This document shows positions 1 through 13,400 of a stretch of 64,000 nucleotides of DNA, piece after piece. The notes beneath the pieces were generated by a model, which was not told the DNA's origin, did no database searches, and saw only the letters and a list, made by a program, of their open reading frames with translations. This DNA is from Psococerastis gibbosa. Lineage: Eukaryota; Arthropoda; Insecta; Psocodea; Psocidae. Position 1 is the stretch's first letter. Each line of letters starts with the position of its first letter. The stretch spans positions 35,869,047-35,933,046 of the forward strand of contig OZ020489.1 in assembly GCA_963971405.1 (NCBI GenBank), given 5' to 3'. The translations under genes were made by a program, and so were the position numbers.

Positions 1-264
1 ACGCTACTCGTATTTTGTAAAAATTCAAACTTCCATTAGGAATTATTTATTAGTTGTAAAGCTATAAAAATATTTTTTCTAAAGCCTTCGATATTTTTTG
101 TATAGCTGTATAATGAATATTTCTTGTAAAATTCAAATTTGTCCAAAAAACCAGTAACGAGGGAGTCGGCGAGATTTGCTCATAACTAGTCCTACATTTT
201 ATTACATTTTACAACTTAATTAGTTCCAAAATAGTGCTATAGGTACTTCTCCATTGGTTCGTAC

Positions 265-1460
265 CCAAATCTCGACCTGGCCCGTACATGGCGTGGACAT
301 TAGAGTTGCAAAATATTCCGCCCAGCAGCAGAAACGGTTTCCGGGAGATTTTGCCATCCTTCGGGAGCAACCGGAATATCGTTACGTTGGAACCATCATC
401 AGTGTGAATTTCGTGTTCTTCAACGCCATAACCATATTTTCTAATGAATTGCGTCTGTAATAAAATCTAGAATCATGAACACGTGCTTTTTTCCCGAAAA
501 AATTTCAGGTTCAGTCGCGTATACTGAAGCTTGAGGTGTCATATTAAATATTAATGTGTCCCTTTAATTGGTTGTAAAACACCTTTCCTAAGCCCAAGTG
601 GCTGTGTCAACCCCTAGACTATTTGTAAGTTTTGAAGGACTTTTTATGGACCCAGGCCTACTTATAGTAGCCCATAGGTCCAATGCCAGCGACCTGATGG
701 ATTTCGGACATTATTTGTATTGTTTCCGTATGAATTTTTGGCAATTGGGATAATGAACAAGCTGAGACAAGCCTACCATTGCGCAATGAAACAGGCGAAA
801 GCATGACTTAACTAAGCACAGATACGAGTCAACCCCTGGACTTAGTCCAGTATTTATTTGGCTATAATTCAGGGATCATTCGTCCCCATAGCGACCGCCC
901 CCCCCCCTCGTTACGCTACTGCATATACCCGTACTTTGTATTATGCTATATCATTGTACAGGTTCTTACAATGTTAAAAGTAGTTAATTTTATATTTTTG
1001 AGAAAAACTAAAGTGTCTAAAAACTACTAGTATATTTAAATGGGAAAAGGTTTTGGCGTTTCAAAATTAATTGTCGTAACCATTTTCTGTACCATGAGCT
1101 CGTTACGCTACTGCATATACCCGCACTTTGTATTATGCTATATCATTGTACAGGTTCCTACAATGTTAAAAGTAGTTAATTTTATATTTTTGAGAAAAAC
1201 TTAAGTGTCTAAAAACTACTAGTATATTTAAATGGGAAAAAGTTTTTGGCGTTTCAAAATAGTCCTAACCATTTTCTGTACCATAAGCTAGGGACCTTGT
1301 TGGTTCCCTCGAAAGAAATGAGAATTGATAGGCTATGTGTAACCATACTTACTGTATTGTAATAAAATTCATCTGGAATTGGGAATACATGTACATAGAC
1401 GTAGTAAGCAAGAAAAACATTAAATACGGAAAGAAATAGCAAAATTCGTTTACAATACAT
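265..1460 (-). CDS. Lipase D: acid lipase family gene, exons 1-2 only (runs off the left edge)
   Basis: Exon 1 is 1460-1353 and encodes 36 residues: Met, a hydrophobic signal-peptide stretch (ILLFLSVFNVFLAYY) and a linker, ending at a GTAAGT donor. Exon 2 is 454-265, after a TTACAG acceptor and before a GTACGA donor. It begins TQFIRKYGYGVEEHEIHTDD, the typical start of the acid lipase domain (GYxVExHxVxTxDGY). Phases (0, then 1) match lipases A-C. Later exons, including any nucleophile elbow, lie outside the window. Oddity: where A, B and C have QHG, D has LLLGGIFCN, so the His-Gly normally placed near the oxyanion hole is missing, and DGY is DGS. It may be a divergent or inactive member. Seen: exons, signal peptide, loss of QHG. 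Inferred: family and secretion. Confidence 0.75.
600..850. repeat. Dispersed repeat R, copy 1
   Basis: A roughly 250-bp stretch contains the module GACATTATTTGTATTGTTTC and ends near GACTTAACTAAGCACAGATA. The same sequence, in varied form, recurs at about 11078-11335 (reverse), 22465-22710, 15705-15812, 3430-3520 and 53480-53590. No coding potential or class was recognised. Confidence 0.55.
907..1290. repeat. Two-unit tandem duplication, period 192 bp, in intron 1 of lipase D
   Basis: Unit 1 starts at 907 and unit 2 at 1099, both with CTCGTTACGCTACTGCATAT. They stay closely similar to the shared AACCATTTTCTGTACCAT ending. Small differences (one short deletion, a few substitutions) show it is not brand new. 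It ends about 60 bp downstream of exon 1 in the gene's sense. Confidence 0.85.
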
Positions 1461-1659
1461 AATAATATTCTAAAGACATGAACACGGACAGGCTTAAATA
1501 GTCCTACATTAGAGTGGAGCAGGCCGCAGCTACTAATCAAAACACCTGCCACGGCATTTTGTCAAGGTCTGTAGGCTACATCTTTTTAATTTACAGTCGC
1601 GGTATTCGGTAAACTTCTTTTTGCTAGCCTTGCGCTTAAGAAAGATGCACTATTTTTTT

Positions 1660-2490
1660 TGCTTTCCAATTGATACGTAGTATAAGGAAAGCTGTGTGAT
1701 GGTCAAAATTTTCGATTCCGAGATTTCACGGATTTACACGTTTTGAGGTCCCAGGAACCCAAAAAAGTGTTTTTTTTTCCCGAAATGTCTGTCTGTCTGT
1801 CTGTGCGTCAATTTCCGGGCAAACTACTCGGTCAATCTTGATGAAATTCGGCATGTAGGTTCACAAAAATCATACCTCGAAACAATTTTTTTTATTTGGG
1901 GCTAACTTAATTTGGGGGGGTTTATTCTCAAAAAACTCCAAAAAAACGTCTAAAAAAATTATTTCTCAAAAACGGCTCCAACTATTTCTTTTAAATTCAC
2001 ATATATTGTAGTCGTTATTAATATTAACGAAATGCGTGGGGTCGCTTGCCCCTTGATAGGTTGCTTCTTCTAATAACTAAATTTTAATGAAAAATGACTA
2101 AAAAATAATTTTTCTGCAAAACCTTTCTATCGATGATTTCTACCTTCAGGCATGTTTTAGGTGTTAAATTGAGTAACGAAACCGGACAGGATGCTTTCCC
2201 AGAAAAGTATTTGGTTTTGTAAAAAAAAATGTTTTTTTGAAAGAAATGATAGGAAATTCACGCTCAAATGCATTGCTTGCCCTGCCTGTATTGCTGTGTG
2301 GTAATGTGTTGGTCTGACCTATCTAGAATTTACCTCACCTCCAAGGACGTCAGGTGGACAACCCCCCCCCCCCCCGAGATATCTGAAATTTAATCATAGG
2401 AAAATTATTTACCATGAAATTACTCATTTTCTCTATCTACTAATTTTCATAAATTGGAAAGCATGGTCGAGTAAACTCGGACCGGTTCTT
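1660..2490 (+). repeat. 0.85-kb GACA/poly-G repeat (family U), copy 1
   Basis: Begins GCTTTCCAATTGATACGTAG, then a (GTCT)n tract, a conserved block with AAACTACTCGGTCAATCTTG, poly-T and poly-G runs, and ends near TAAATTGGAAAGCATG and AACTCGGACCGGTTCTT. The outer ends GCTTTCCAATT / AATTGGAAAGC are inverted repeats. Four other copies in the window show these limits. Class unknown. Confidence 0.75.
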
Positions 2491-2707
2491 TTAATCACGT
2501 AAGGAAAATGGGTGAAAAGAATGAGGTTTTGAAGAAATTTTTTTTTTTAGCATAACGGAAAATCCATATACCCACATGTATTATTGCCTATTGGAGTACA
2601 ACTTCTTACGATAGGGTCTCTTGACACGTATCTGTACTTGGTTAAGTCATGCTTGTGCACTCCTAATAAACACAATAGTCTCCTTAGTTACTTTGTAAAA
2701 CTTGCTG

Positions 2708-3431
2708 TCACTCATTGTTAAAAAATTACTTAGTACAGTTTTACGTAATAAAAATAATATAATAATAATATAATATATAAAAATAAATTAAAAAACACAC
2801 AACCGGTTTCGGCTAACACCATAGTCAAGTGCTATTGAAAAAAAACAAAAACGGTATGCATGCTAAAATAGAACAAAACGCATTGTCAATAGACACACAG
2901 CATCGCATAAAGTAAAAAAAAATTAAATTAAACATTTAAACATTAACCAGTGGTAGCGCTAACAAGGGAGAACTACTTAAAAAGGTTATGTCATTAAGTA
3001 ACGTTTTGTTTTTAACCATAGCTTCCCTAATCTCAATGGTTTCTAAATTATCAAGAAGTTTCCTCTTGTTGGCTACATGTAAGATCTTAAAATGGTCGAA
3101 GTCACAGGCATGGCTGTGGGTGTTTATAATTATATGTTGGGAAAAAACGGATTAAGTAACGTTTTGTTTTTAACCATAGCTTCCCTAATCTCAATGGTTT
3201 CTAAATTATCAAGAAGTTTCCTCTTGTTGGCTACATGTAAGATCTTAAAATGGTCGAAGTCACAGGCATGGCTGTGGGTGTTTATAATTATATGTTGGGA
3301 AAAAACGGACTGTGTCGGGTTTTCTTACCCCACGTCTATGCTCCCCTATTCTTTCTGGCGTGACCCGAAACCGGTTGTGTGTTTTTTAATTTATTACGTA
3401 AAACTGTACTAAGTAATTTTTTAACAATGAG
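2708..3431. mobile_element. Foldback element with ~65-bp inverted ends and an internal perfect duplication
   Basis: The left end (from 2708, TCACTCATTGTTAAAAAATT) returns inverted at the right end (to 3431). The arms include the ACACACAACCGGTTTCGG block. Inside, a 158-bp segment at 2993-3150 is repeated at 3151-3308 with no difference I could find, so that duplication is recent. No gene was found. It may be a non-autonomous DNA transposon; the ACCGGTTTCGG block also recalls terminal repeats of Penelope-like elements, which I could not test. Confidence 0.7.
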
Positions 3432-3539
3432 TGAGCTTGCACTCTCCGCCAGCTTGTCACAGCTTGTCCAATATCGCTTGAAGCCGGTGTGGGTTAACAT
3501 CGAGGACGGACATTATTACCTATGGGAGGTTATTGAAAT

Positions 3540-3740
3540 CATAGACCAATCCAGCGCTTCTGGATTCTGGCTCTACAGCCTTTGATGGGCTTTGGCCTGG
3601 TCGACAACACTCACCCGGTCATCTCGGCTTTGTACAACCATCTACGGACTCCGAACTCGCGAAGGTCAGTTTCCAACGCATCCTCCCAGCTTTTTCGAGT
3701 AGGCTAAGTCCCGCCAGTCATCTTCCTGCCATGCTTGCTT
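3540..3740 (-). mobile_element. LINE C-terminal fragment
   Basis: On the minus strand this resembles the last codons and 3' end of a reverse transcriptase ORF (GAAAAAGCTGGGAGGATGCG then GGCCAAAGCCCATCAAAGGC). The same stretch occurs on the plus strand at 36880-37150. A short 5'-truncated relic with no full ORF. Confidence 0.5.
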
Positions 3741-3891
3741 TGTACATCTAGTAGTACCTCCCCTCCCATTACCTCTAAATAAATGCTATTTTCCACTTGT
3801 CCTATTCTGACACTGTTACATATGGCGTTTTTTTTTTGCAGAAGCTTACAGATTTAATAAAATGTGAAAAGATTTTCATTGACTTGACATT

Positions 3892-4380
3892 GCCAACTGC
3901 CTTAAGAGGTTATTCCACCGACGTCAATAGTGATTATTGTAAAGACAGTCTAAAAATGTCTGCTACCACGTCAATACCACAATTACTATCACTATCAATG
4001 TCGGTGGAATAACCGCCTTACCATGTTGATACCATTAGAGCAGAGCATGTTTCAAACTGCGGCAAACTTGGTAGTGGGCACAGCGTTGGCAGGGGAACAT
4101 GGTGGGACATGATAACGCGCTGAGACTATACCAGTCGTGCGTGCGTGTCGAGTCCTGGTCACCTCCGAATTAATCGAGTGACTTTATCATGTTCCCCAAG
4201 TGGTTCGGAATCCTCTATAATCAGGAGGTCGAGCCTGTCTGTCAGCTCCCCTTCCCCCCGAGATGAAAGAGCCCTTAGGGTGCCTCAAACTAACAAACAG
4301 ACTCATTCCCCCGCCAGGCTGACAGGGTTGCTTAAAGCAGAAATGCTGAAAAGCGGGCGTGGGAAACAACAACAAACAAC
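3892..4380 (+). mobile_element. 5S-rRNA-derived SINE, copy a, interrupted by a palindromic MITE
   Basis: The element starts GCCAACTGCCTTA, is split by the MITE at 3905-4017, and resumes with ccatgttgataccatta. GCCAACxxCCxTACCAxGTTGA is the 5' end of eukaryotic 5S rRNA. A later segment ACTTGGTAGTGGGCACAGCG then GGGGAACATGGTGGGA resembles the 5S box C region. The tail is (CAA)n. It is flanked by ATTGACTTGACATT (3878-3891) and ATTAACTTGACATT (4381-4394), a 14-bp target duplication with one mismatch, so this is a full-length retroposed copy. Confidence 0.8.
3905..4017. mobile_element. Palindromic MITE F1, copy 1, inside the 5S SINE
   Basis: Inverted ends GGTTATTCCACCGACGTCAA, 3-bp target duplication TTA (3902-3904 and 4018-4020). 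It contains one copy of the shared 17-mer (TGTCTGCTACCACGTCA at 3957). The host SINE reads through once the insertion is set aside. Confidence 0.85.
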
Positions 4381-4484
4381 ATTAACTTGACATTTTACCA
4401 ATATAAATGAACCCTCCCCAAAGACAAGAATACTGTATATTATGTAATGTACAATATTTACAATTTAGCCTAGTTTTTGGCGTT

Positions 4485-7400
4485 TTAGTAACCATAATCA
4501 AAAATTTTCTTGATTATAGGTTTAGAGAAAAGCTCGTCACTCTCAGCTCCCCAAACAACGTCAATGTGGTTGAAATTTGTGTCGTTGACTGAGTATAATC
4601 CAACCATATTAGGCAGCTCTCTTGCTAAACGTTCCATATCCTGAAAAATATAAATAAATAAATACATCATTCAATAACAAAGGTTTATAATACCGAAGTC
4701 GTATGATGAGACTCCGGGTCGAACTAAAATCGTATTTCCAGTTTCTTTTGAGTCTCCGAGATGCAATATTAGAGGTGTACGTAGTGCACCCGAAGATGTC
4801 GGCCACAGCTGTTGACGAAACGCTTGGAAATACGCTCGTAGATCGACTATGGTTCATGAACTCGGATTCTACTACTTACTTACTTAACGTGTCCGGGCCT
4901 ACGACACGTTGATCCAAAACGTTGCAGCCTGGATGGCCTTGTCATTTGCTTCGGATAGATCTGCGTGGGACACAGCTTCGTCAAGTCTCGGGCAGACAAG
5001 GAGGTGGTCGTCGTCCTGTAGCTGTCCACATTCACAAGTCGGGTCCTCTGCCAGTCCCCATCTGCACATGTTAACGCGGCATCGCGTGACCCCCGTTCTT
5101 AATCTGTTCAGGCTCCGCCAGATGGGGTAAGGTAGTTGGCCTCCGGGTGAGATTTCTTCCTTGATATTATTTGGAGTTACATGTAAGTTCTTCCACCTGT
5201 CGAGACGATTCGCGCTAGCAATACCGTCGATCCGTGACGTCCGTCTGAGAAAGCTGTTTCTGGACCTCAGGCGGTTGCGCCCTGCTGTCTGGCCGTGCAG
5301 AGGATGCCTAGGGTCATCTTCTGCTTTCGTTCTTTCGATGTCTTCTAGGACGGAGCGTCGGATGGCTGGAGGGGCGATGCCAATTATAGGGTATAGCTTT
5401 TGAATTTGGGTGGGCTTGAGGCAGCCTGAGATGGTTCTTGCGGCCGCATTTACAGCAACATCCACCTCTTTTGCATGTGCAGACGCGTTCCAGACAGGTG
5501 CCGCATATTCAGCAGCCGATATGCAAAGACCCAATGCTGAAGTTCTTAATGTCGTCGGTCGCGCCCCCCACGTACTTCCAGTTAACTTATGGATGATGTT
5601 ATTTCTGGCGCATACTTTTTTCTTTGTTGCTGCACAGTGGTCCTTGTATGTAAGTGAGCGGTCAAGGGTAACCCCCAGGTACTAAGGGGTGCTGCAATGT
5701 TCAAGTGTCACGCCTTGCCACGAGACTTTTAGTTTTCGATTTGCTTGATGGTTCTTCAGGTGGAAGGCGCATGTTTGTGTTTTTGTTGGGTTCGGCTTAA
5801 GTAGATTTTGGTCGTAGTACCTTGCCATGTCTGTGAGCCCACACGTAGATACTGTACTTCAATCTCCCCATAAGGATATCAAACATGTACATCGAATGTA
5901 CCTTAGTCGTGATGACTGTACTAGGAAATTGTAACGCAGTGGTTTCCCGCGATGCCTTCTGCATCCTTATGCCGTTGGCTCTTCATTGAGTTTCTCCGTC
6001 TACGGGGCCCAATGCCAGGACAAAAGGGTGCCAAAGTAGTGGTTGCTTATGTTATGGTGGCAACTATTCGCCCCGTCACATAGTCATCCTCGGGCTCCTG
6101 TGGCTGTTTCTAGATAAGCCTGCACCACCAGAATTGCCACCACACCCTCCGAAGATGCCGCTGATTGGTCGGGGACTGCTTATTTGCAGCTAGCCTTTTC
6201 GCTATGGCGGTTATTCCACCGACGTCAATAGTGATAATACTGGTGGTATTGACGTGGTAGCAGACATTTTTAGACTGTCTTTAATGTCTGCTACCACGTC
6301 AATCACGTCAATATCACCAACATTATCACTATTGACGTCGGTGGAATAACGGCCTATCCGCGACCCGACCCTACAACTCAACGTAATTTACTGATTCTAT
6401 GGCTTCCCTATCAGCACATCTATGACTTGTTCCCTATGAAACACTAATGCATTTTCTTACAAATTTATCTGCCATATCGTCGGCAGGAGCGTGAACGAGC
6501 ATGACACGTGTAGAGACATCTCTTAAATTGTAGGTGGGCGGCAGAATGCTTCCATATTTCTTCATATTACCCTTTCCGTGGTCATACTGGGCAAAGCGGT
6601 CTAAAAGAAATAAAAATTAATTGCCTTCAGTCAGAAATTTACCCCAAATTTAACATACTATAGCTACTAAGTATATTGATGGTGAAATTACTCGAGACTT
6701 CGTGGTACAATGTTTAATTTTAAAATGACAATCATCCTAGGCTAGAAGAAGTGTTGCCAATACTTAGTTTAGGGTGTGTATGTCCTAGGAAATTGGCAGC
6801 CCAAAATTTAATACATCTAATTTTTTATTTAATTAATTAAACAAGTTATTAAAATATTTAATGCCTTTTTTTCATAAGTTAATCATAGGTAATCAATTTT
6901 TTATCTACACCCAAATTATAAATAAATAAATAAATAAATAAAGCTTGTATTGACATAGTTGTGTTGCCAACAGACACAGTCCAAATAAGACATCACTTTC
7001 AATTTAAAACATATAAACAATACCCTAGAAACAATCAGTAGGAGAAAAATAAAAGAAAAATAGCATCTAACGATTTGTCAAACAGCTGATAGCACCTACA
7101 GTATGTACGTAAAACATACAATGGATTATGGGCTAATAGTTCAATAACAGAGTTAGTCACTTTTAATATCAGGCCTACTTATTTCATTTTATAATTCAAG
7201 TAGCCTATAATCACAAAAGCCAACTGGTATTTATTGAAATGAAATGAAATACGTGTTTATATTATGCGAGCTTTAGCCCCGAAGGGCTACTCTACCAGCT
7301 AAACTAAAATATTGCGTATATTAAATTATTTCGTCGTAAAATAAATGATAATATGTATATAGAATAAAAAGTGATACTACAGTATATGCCTCTTTCCATA

Positions 7401-10400
7401 AGCTAATCATAGGTGTTATTTTTCGGAATTGACAACTCCGCCATCATGGCTTTTGCCACATTTTTTTCTGTTTCAATTCTATGAGCAAGTTGTCTATTGC
7501 TATGCTATTGCTATGTTACTGTCCCCAGTAGAATTTGAAAATTGTACCATTAAAAACAGATTATTTATATATACCTGTTCGGCCAATTTGAATAAAATGC
7601 AGTGCACTTTTTACTGAATCTCCATCTGGAAAATGACTGAAGAACACTGGTAGTCGAGTCTGTAAAACGTAAATAAATAAATGAAACGTGAACAAGAATA
7701 AACAATGAAAAGATGGACATAAGGCGTGATGTATTCCACTGGTCAATATTCCGTCATTTGTGATTAAAAAAAGTTGAGATTTTTGTTTTAAGGAGGCTAT
7801 TATGTAGATACTTAACTTATCTACATATTGCTGTTGTTGTTTCTAACGCCTGCTTTCAGCATTTCTGCTTTAAGCAACCCTGTCAGCCTGACGGGGGGGA
7901 GTGAGTCTGTTAACTTGAGGCACCCTAAGGACAGACTCTTTCACCTCGGGGAAAGGGGAGTTGACTAACAGGGTGGACCTCCTGATTATAGTGGATTCCG
8001 AACCACTTTGGGGAACATGGTCACACGATTAAATCGGAGGTGACAAGGACTCGACTTATACTGCCTAAGCGGGTTATCATGTCCCACCATGTTCCCCTGC
8101 CAACGCTGTGCACACTACCAAGTTGCCGCAGTTTGAAACATGCTCTGCTCTAATGGATTCAACATGGTAAGGCCGTTGGCGCTTATCTACATAATAGTCT
8201 CCTTGAAAACAAAAATCTCAATTTTTTTTAATCACAAATGACGGAATATTGACCAGTGGAATACACGCCTTTTTTATTGTGCAAATTCATCAAAGAACAA
8301 TCTAGTGTTAACTCTATAGTATCAAATCTCTCTGATTACGCCCATACACATACTGGTACATACTGACTACTGTAAGCATCCCAAACGTCAATCTACCACT
8401 GATGCAAGAAGAGGCAATGACAAAAGTTAATATTTCAAAACGCGGCTTTTTCTGTTTAGTTTTTAGTTTTTTAGTTTTCTGCTCATGACCTGACACGTAG
8501 AACTGTAGAAGACAATAACTTTGCTGTTAAGCTGTTGCCTACATAACGTGCTACTATACCCTAATAAAGTACTGTAATAAAGTGTAATGCAACCAGGTCT
8601 ACGTAGTTACATGCATTTAAGCTCTATTTACTTGGTTAAGGGTTGTACGAGATCCGAAGAGTTGGGCAACTGCCAGCCAGCAGGGATTGAATGAAATACC
8701 TCCGCAGGTGCTAGCGTACAGCTGTCGGCCCCGTCTATTTCTGATTGGTAAGTAGAAGAAGTCTGCACTGTTAAGAACTTTCTGAAAAACAGAAAAAAGG
8801 TAAGGCCGTTGGTACTGACGGTACCTAGGTGTTTTCTTCTTTTGGTAAGGAACTTACCGCGAAAGTATGAATTTTGCTAGGTATATACTTACTTCTGTAT
8901 AGCTGGGTACAATTTCATTGAACATTGTTCTCATTAATAGAGATCTTGTGTTTCTAAGATACGCCACTGGAGCTACTGCTATAAATAGTCTAATTTTCTT
9001 ATTGTATTCCGGTTTGGACGCAAGCAGGACCAAGCCTTGGGTACCTCCCCTGGAGTGGCCCGCGTAGTACAATGTTTCCACCCCCGAAACGGAGAGTGCG
9101 TAGTCAATGGATACTGGAAGATCGTAGATTCCGTTTTCATGGAAGCTAAAAAAAATGTAAAAATACAAATGGTATAGGAAGAAAGAAAGAAATTTTTTTC
9201 CATTTGGGCGAATTTACATTGTCGTTACTGTGCTAGGTATATGCATTAGTTTTTATTGGGGGGCAAATGGTCTGGAATAGTCAGTAGAGAGGTAGAGAAG
9301 TGGATTATAAAACTCGACCATAAAAAAAAAATCCGCAGGACATGGGGGCGCCCAAAGAGCTTTTTATCGACCTACCCATGGATTCTTTTTTTTCTTCTTT
9401 TAATGCCCTTTCTATCGATGATTGGCGATCATCATGGCAATTTGGACCTTGGAGACTGCGGCTCTGAAAAGAAAAGTCGCGCTCTTGCCAAACCACTGCC
9501 TCAGGTTTTTCAACCAGGATGTTCTTCTTCTGCCGGAAGTTCTCTGTCCTTCTACCTTCCCTTGGATTATTACATTCAGAAAGCGATACTTTTTGATACT
9601 CATCACATGGTCAAATAATGTTAGTTTTTCCGTTTCTTAACTGTCAGCAGAAACTCGGCTTCTGTATCTATTCACCTCAGGGCCTCAGCATTAGAGAAAC
9701 CAACTCTCCAAAATATGCGCAGCATTCGTTCGTATACCCATATGACAAATACAGGGATTCTGTTCTCCACGGCTTGTGTCAACGTTCATGCCAAACATCA
9801 CAACTTGTATATTAATGGTAAATAAATGTTATAGTTTACTTGGTAGGCCTACTGTATATATAGCAAAGCTTAAACTTACGTGAAATCCCAATATTCGCGA
9901 TCACTAGCTGTTAAATTGACATGTTTATTGCTGTAAGAAGTTCCCCTGGAGTTGCCCAACCAAACGTCAAAACCATTTTCGACTAGCTGAATAGCTGTAA
10001 TAAAATAAACCCCAAAATTGTTATAATTTATTTAATGTTTCTGTAATATCGTAGCTCACTTGCTCGTTCCGACTAAGGCCCGGTACACGCGGACTGTCCT
10101 GCTAGTCGCGATTTACCGACGTCTTTTCTTTCCTAGCCATAGAGCAGAAGGTTTCTTGTTGTTTTCTCGACGATTTCGCCAGCTGACGTGAAACACAAAA
10201 CTGCACGATTTTCTCCCAGACACGCCCCAAACTGGCGTCAAGGTCACAAAACATTTGGAAGTGCGTTCAGAAATTAATTTTCTTTGCCTCCAACCTATGA
10301 CCAGCCCATTTCTTCCCACGATAAATTTCTCAGTGTCTCACGCCGCGTGGAACATCCGTGTGAATCGATAATTGGCATAGCTGCAGGTGGAAGGCGCGGT

Positions 10401-13400
10401 TTCCACCGACCGGCTAGGGCTAAATACAAATACGGTGACGTGGTAACAGACATTCAAGACTTAGGCAGGGTTTCCACCGACTTTGCATTGCAGAATGGAA
10501 ATGACATTGACGGAAATGTTTGTTTTTCTTTTTAAAGAAATCTATTAAAATGTTTGTAGTTAACATATCCCATGACGCCATTTTTTAATTTTAGTTTGTT
10601 TGTTTGTGATTTTACTGTATGATCATTGATCAATTTTAACTATGGCATAGAGGAAAATAAACATTTCCGTCAATTCTGCAATGCGAGGTCGGTGGAAACC
10701 CCGCCTAAGTCTTGAATGTCTGCTACCACGTCACCGTATTTGTATTTAGCGCTAGCCGGTCGGTGGAAACCCCGCCGAAGCACAGCGAATTCATCTCTGA
10801 CCTGGAGTGTATTTGCCCCGGGCGCCGAATTAAGGAGCGCCAAAATCATTCAGGCGAAAATTATAACAACAGGTCACGCGAAGGAAAACTTAACATAGGA
10901 ACCAGGAACGGTTTGTTGATTTGACCAAAAATCAGAATGCAAAATTAGGGGGGGGGGGAATTAAGGTGAGGTAGGGGCGCCAATGGACAAACTTCCACCC
11001 TCTCCAAAAAAGATCCGGGACTGGGGGACGTATATGATTTCCTTAATAGCTGCAATGAAACTACTTACAGAATTTCTGACTCGTATCTGTACTTGGTTAA
11101 GTCATACATTCTCCCGTTTCATTGCGTCAATGGTAAGAGCTTGTCTCAGCTTGCTCATTATCGCTGGCAGCCGGTGTAGGTTGACATCGAGGACGTAGGT
11201 ATACCAGTTTGCCAATGGTCAAATTCATACGGAAACAATACAAATAATATCCGAAATCCATGGGGTCGTTGGCATTGAGCAAGGAACCTATGGGCCACTA
11301 TAAGTAGACCTAAGTCTATAAAAAGTCGTTCAAAAATTACAAAAAATTACTTACGGAATGATTTTCTTCCCAGCAGTAACCACGAATCGGAAGCTCCTGA
11401 GTAGCCATGCTGTACAAAGATGACCCTTTTGCCCCCGATATGGTTGGATACGTCCTCCCCAATTTTAGCCCCCGGAATTCGATGTAGCGTTAGAATATAG
11501 CCATCCGTGGTGGTGACTAAATGGGTTTCCACTTTGTAGCCAAGAGCTTCAACGAAATCCGGCTGAAAAGTTAGAAATTATTATTGCCAAAATATCGATG
11601 GGTATTTTAGCCCCCACGCTGAGCACGAGGCATTAACGGGGAAGAAGAAGAAATCATCGATGGGACAGGTTTTTTTCACTTCGACATGGAAAATATTGCG
11701 GGATGTGGGACTAGAACGGACGTCATTCCCGCCCCGCTGTATCAAACCGTAAAAAAAATCTTCAACTGAGGCTGTCGTTATAGGCCTACATTTGTTTTGG
11801 GTCTACTGTTGTATTGCATTATACATTGTAGATAGGAGTGTTTTGTAATAAGATATTCCCAATGATGTTAATACCTTTGATGTAGGCCTATTGAATATAT
11901 GTTCACTTAAAAATAAAGTGGGGAGCATGGAACTATTCCTTTCAAAATTAGAAAGCTGCCCAAACGTAATAATACTAGCGGAACATACGGTAAACAAACT
12001 GAAGAAATTATCAGCCTGTATCCAATTGAAAACTTCCAGATGCTATCACATTTCTGTAGATCCTCCGCTGGGGGTGTAATGATAATGGGAAAGCTAGAGC
12101 TGCAAGCGCAGTTTGTAAATCTTTATTAGGACTGTAGTAAGCTTATGCAGGGAGCCTACAAGCTTCATATAGATACAATTTTTGCCCCTTCAATGCATGC
12201 GCTCAGTACGCCCACCTTTCCCGCCTGAACATTCCTAAGTCTAGATTCTAGTAGAGGATGGGATTGTGATGCGCCGAGGTGACTAATTTTATCACCTACA
12301 CGCGTTGGATTGTCCAACCTTAATTGAATTTCTCAAATGACAATGACGTAGAATACCATTATGTTCCACATTCCCGTTCTTGTTCAAATTCGAAGGACAA
12401 GTGCCGGAATTCCCACGTATTTGAAGTTTAAAGGTAGGCTATAATAGAAGGAACCCGTTTTCGTAGTCTAGAGCATATAAAGGTTATTAAACCATGAGTG
12501 CTATGCTATGCTATTCGCCTAAGCTAAAAAATAAAAGAAACTCGAAGCATTTGAGATGTGGTGCTATCGTCGCATGCTACGAATAACTTGGCAAGCCCAT
12601 GTTACCAATGAGGAAGCGAAATTAAAACTCTGGTTGCATCGATAAGTAAAAGAAGAGATCACTGGATTGGACATTTGCTTCGACGCGAGAACTTCGTAAG
12701 CTGCATCATAGAGGGAACAGTAGAAGGCGTCAACCGGCCTGGGCGCCCATGAAAAAAGTATCTGCAGCAAGTTATGGAGGATGTAGGGGCCAATACATAC
12801 GTGAAGCGGAAGAGGGCGTGCCTGGATCGAGGGGAGAGCTGAGGCATCGATGCCACATGTTGCTGCCAACCAGCCAGCCGGCTACAACTCGAAGAAAAAG
12901 AAATGCAATAGTACTACAGTGACTCGTGCTCGAAATTGTTTAATCTCCTCAAATCTTTAAATAATTATTTCAATAGAATATTTCAAACTATCGTTGATAT
13001 GTACAGCTATGTGTGAGAGAAGGCCATAGGCCCAATACTCTCGCTGTATCTACATTTTTTTCAATAATGACATTATTATTATTATTATTTATTATACTGA
13101 CATTAAAATAACAAGTGAAAATAAAATAAAACTAAAATAAAATAAACATTATAAATAAATAACAAAAATAAATGATTGAGCCTTGTTTAGCAGCACTGTA
13201 TGTGTCTTTTGTCCCAAATAAGCGCTAGCTTGGGGATGCGGGATGGTATTATTATGTATTGTATTTTTGTAATATATGCTCCTTGTCCAGGGAATACTGG
13301 ACAAGGAAAAGAAAGAAAGAAAGATTATTATTAGAAAATTGAGAAACTGCCATACCCTATCCTAGAGTGTAGGCAACCCATAAAAAAATTATTTCCGGCG

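Noticed and set aside
254-460. Plus-strand open frame of 68 codons
   Set aside because: It is the antisense shadow of lipase D exon 2; the minus strand has splice sites, phase and family motifs.
10436-10733. The shared 17-mer as a piece of one SINE
   Set aside because: It occurs only inside inverted-repeat elements on both arms, with no Pol III boxes or tails near it.
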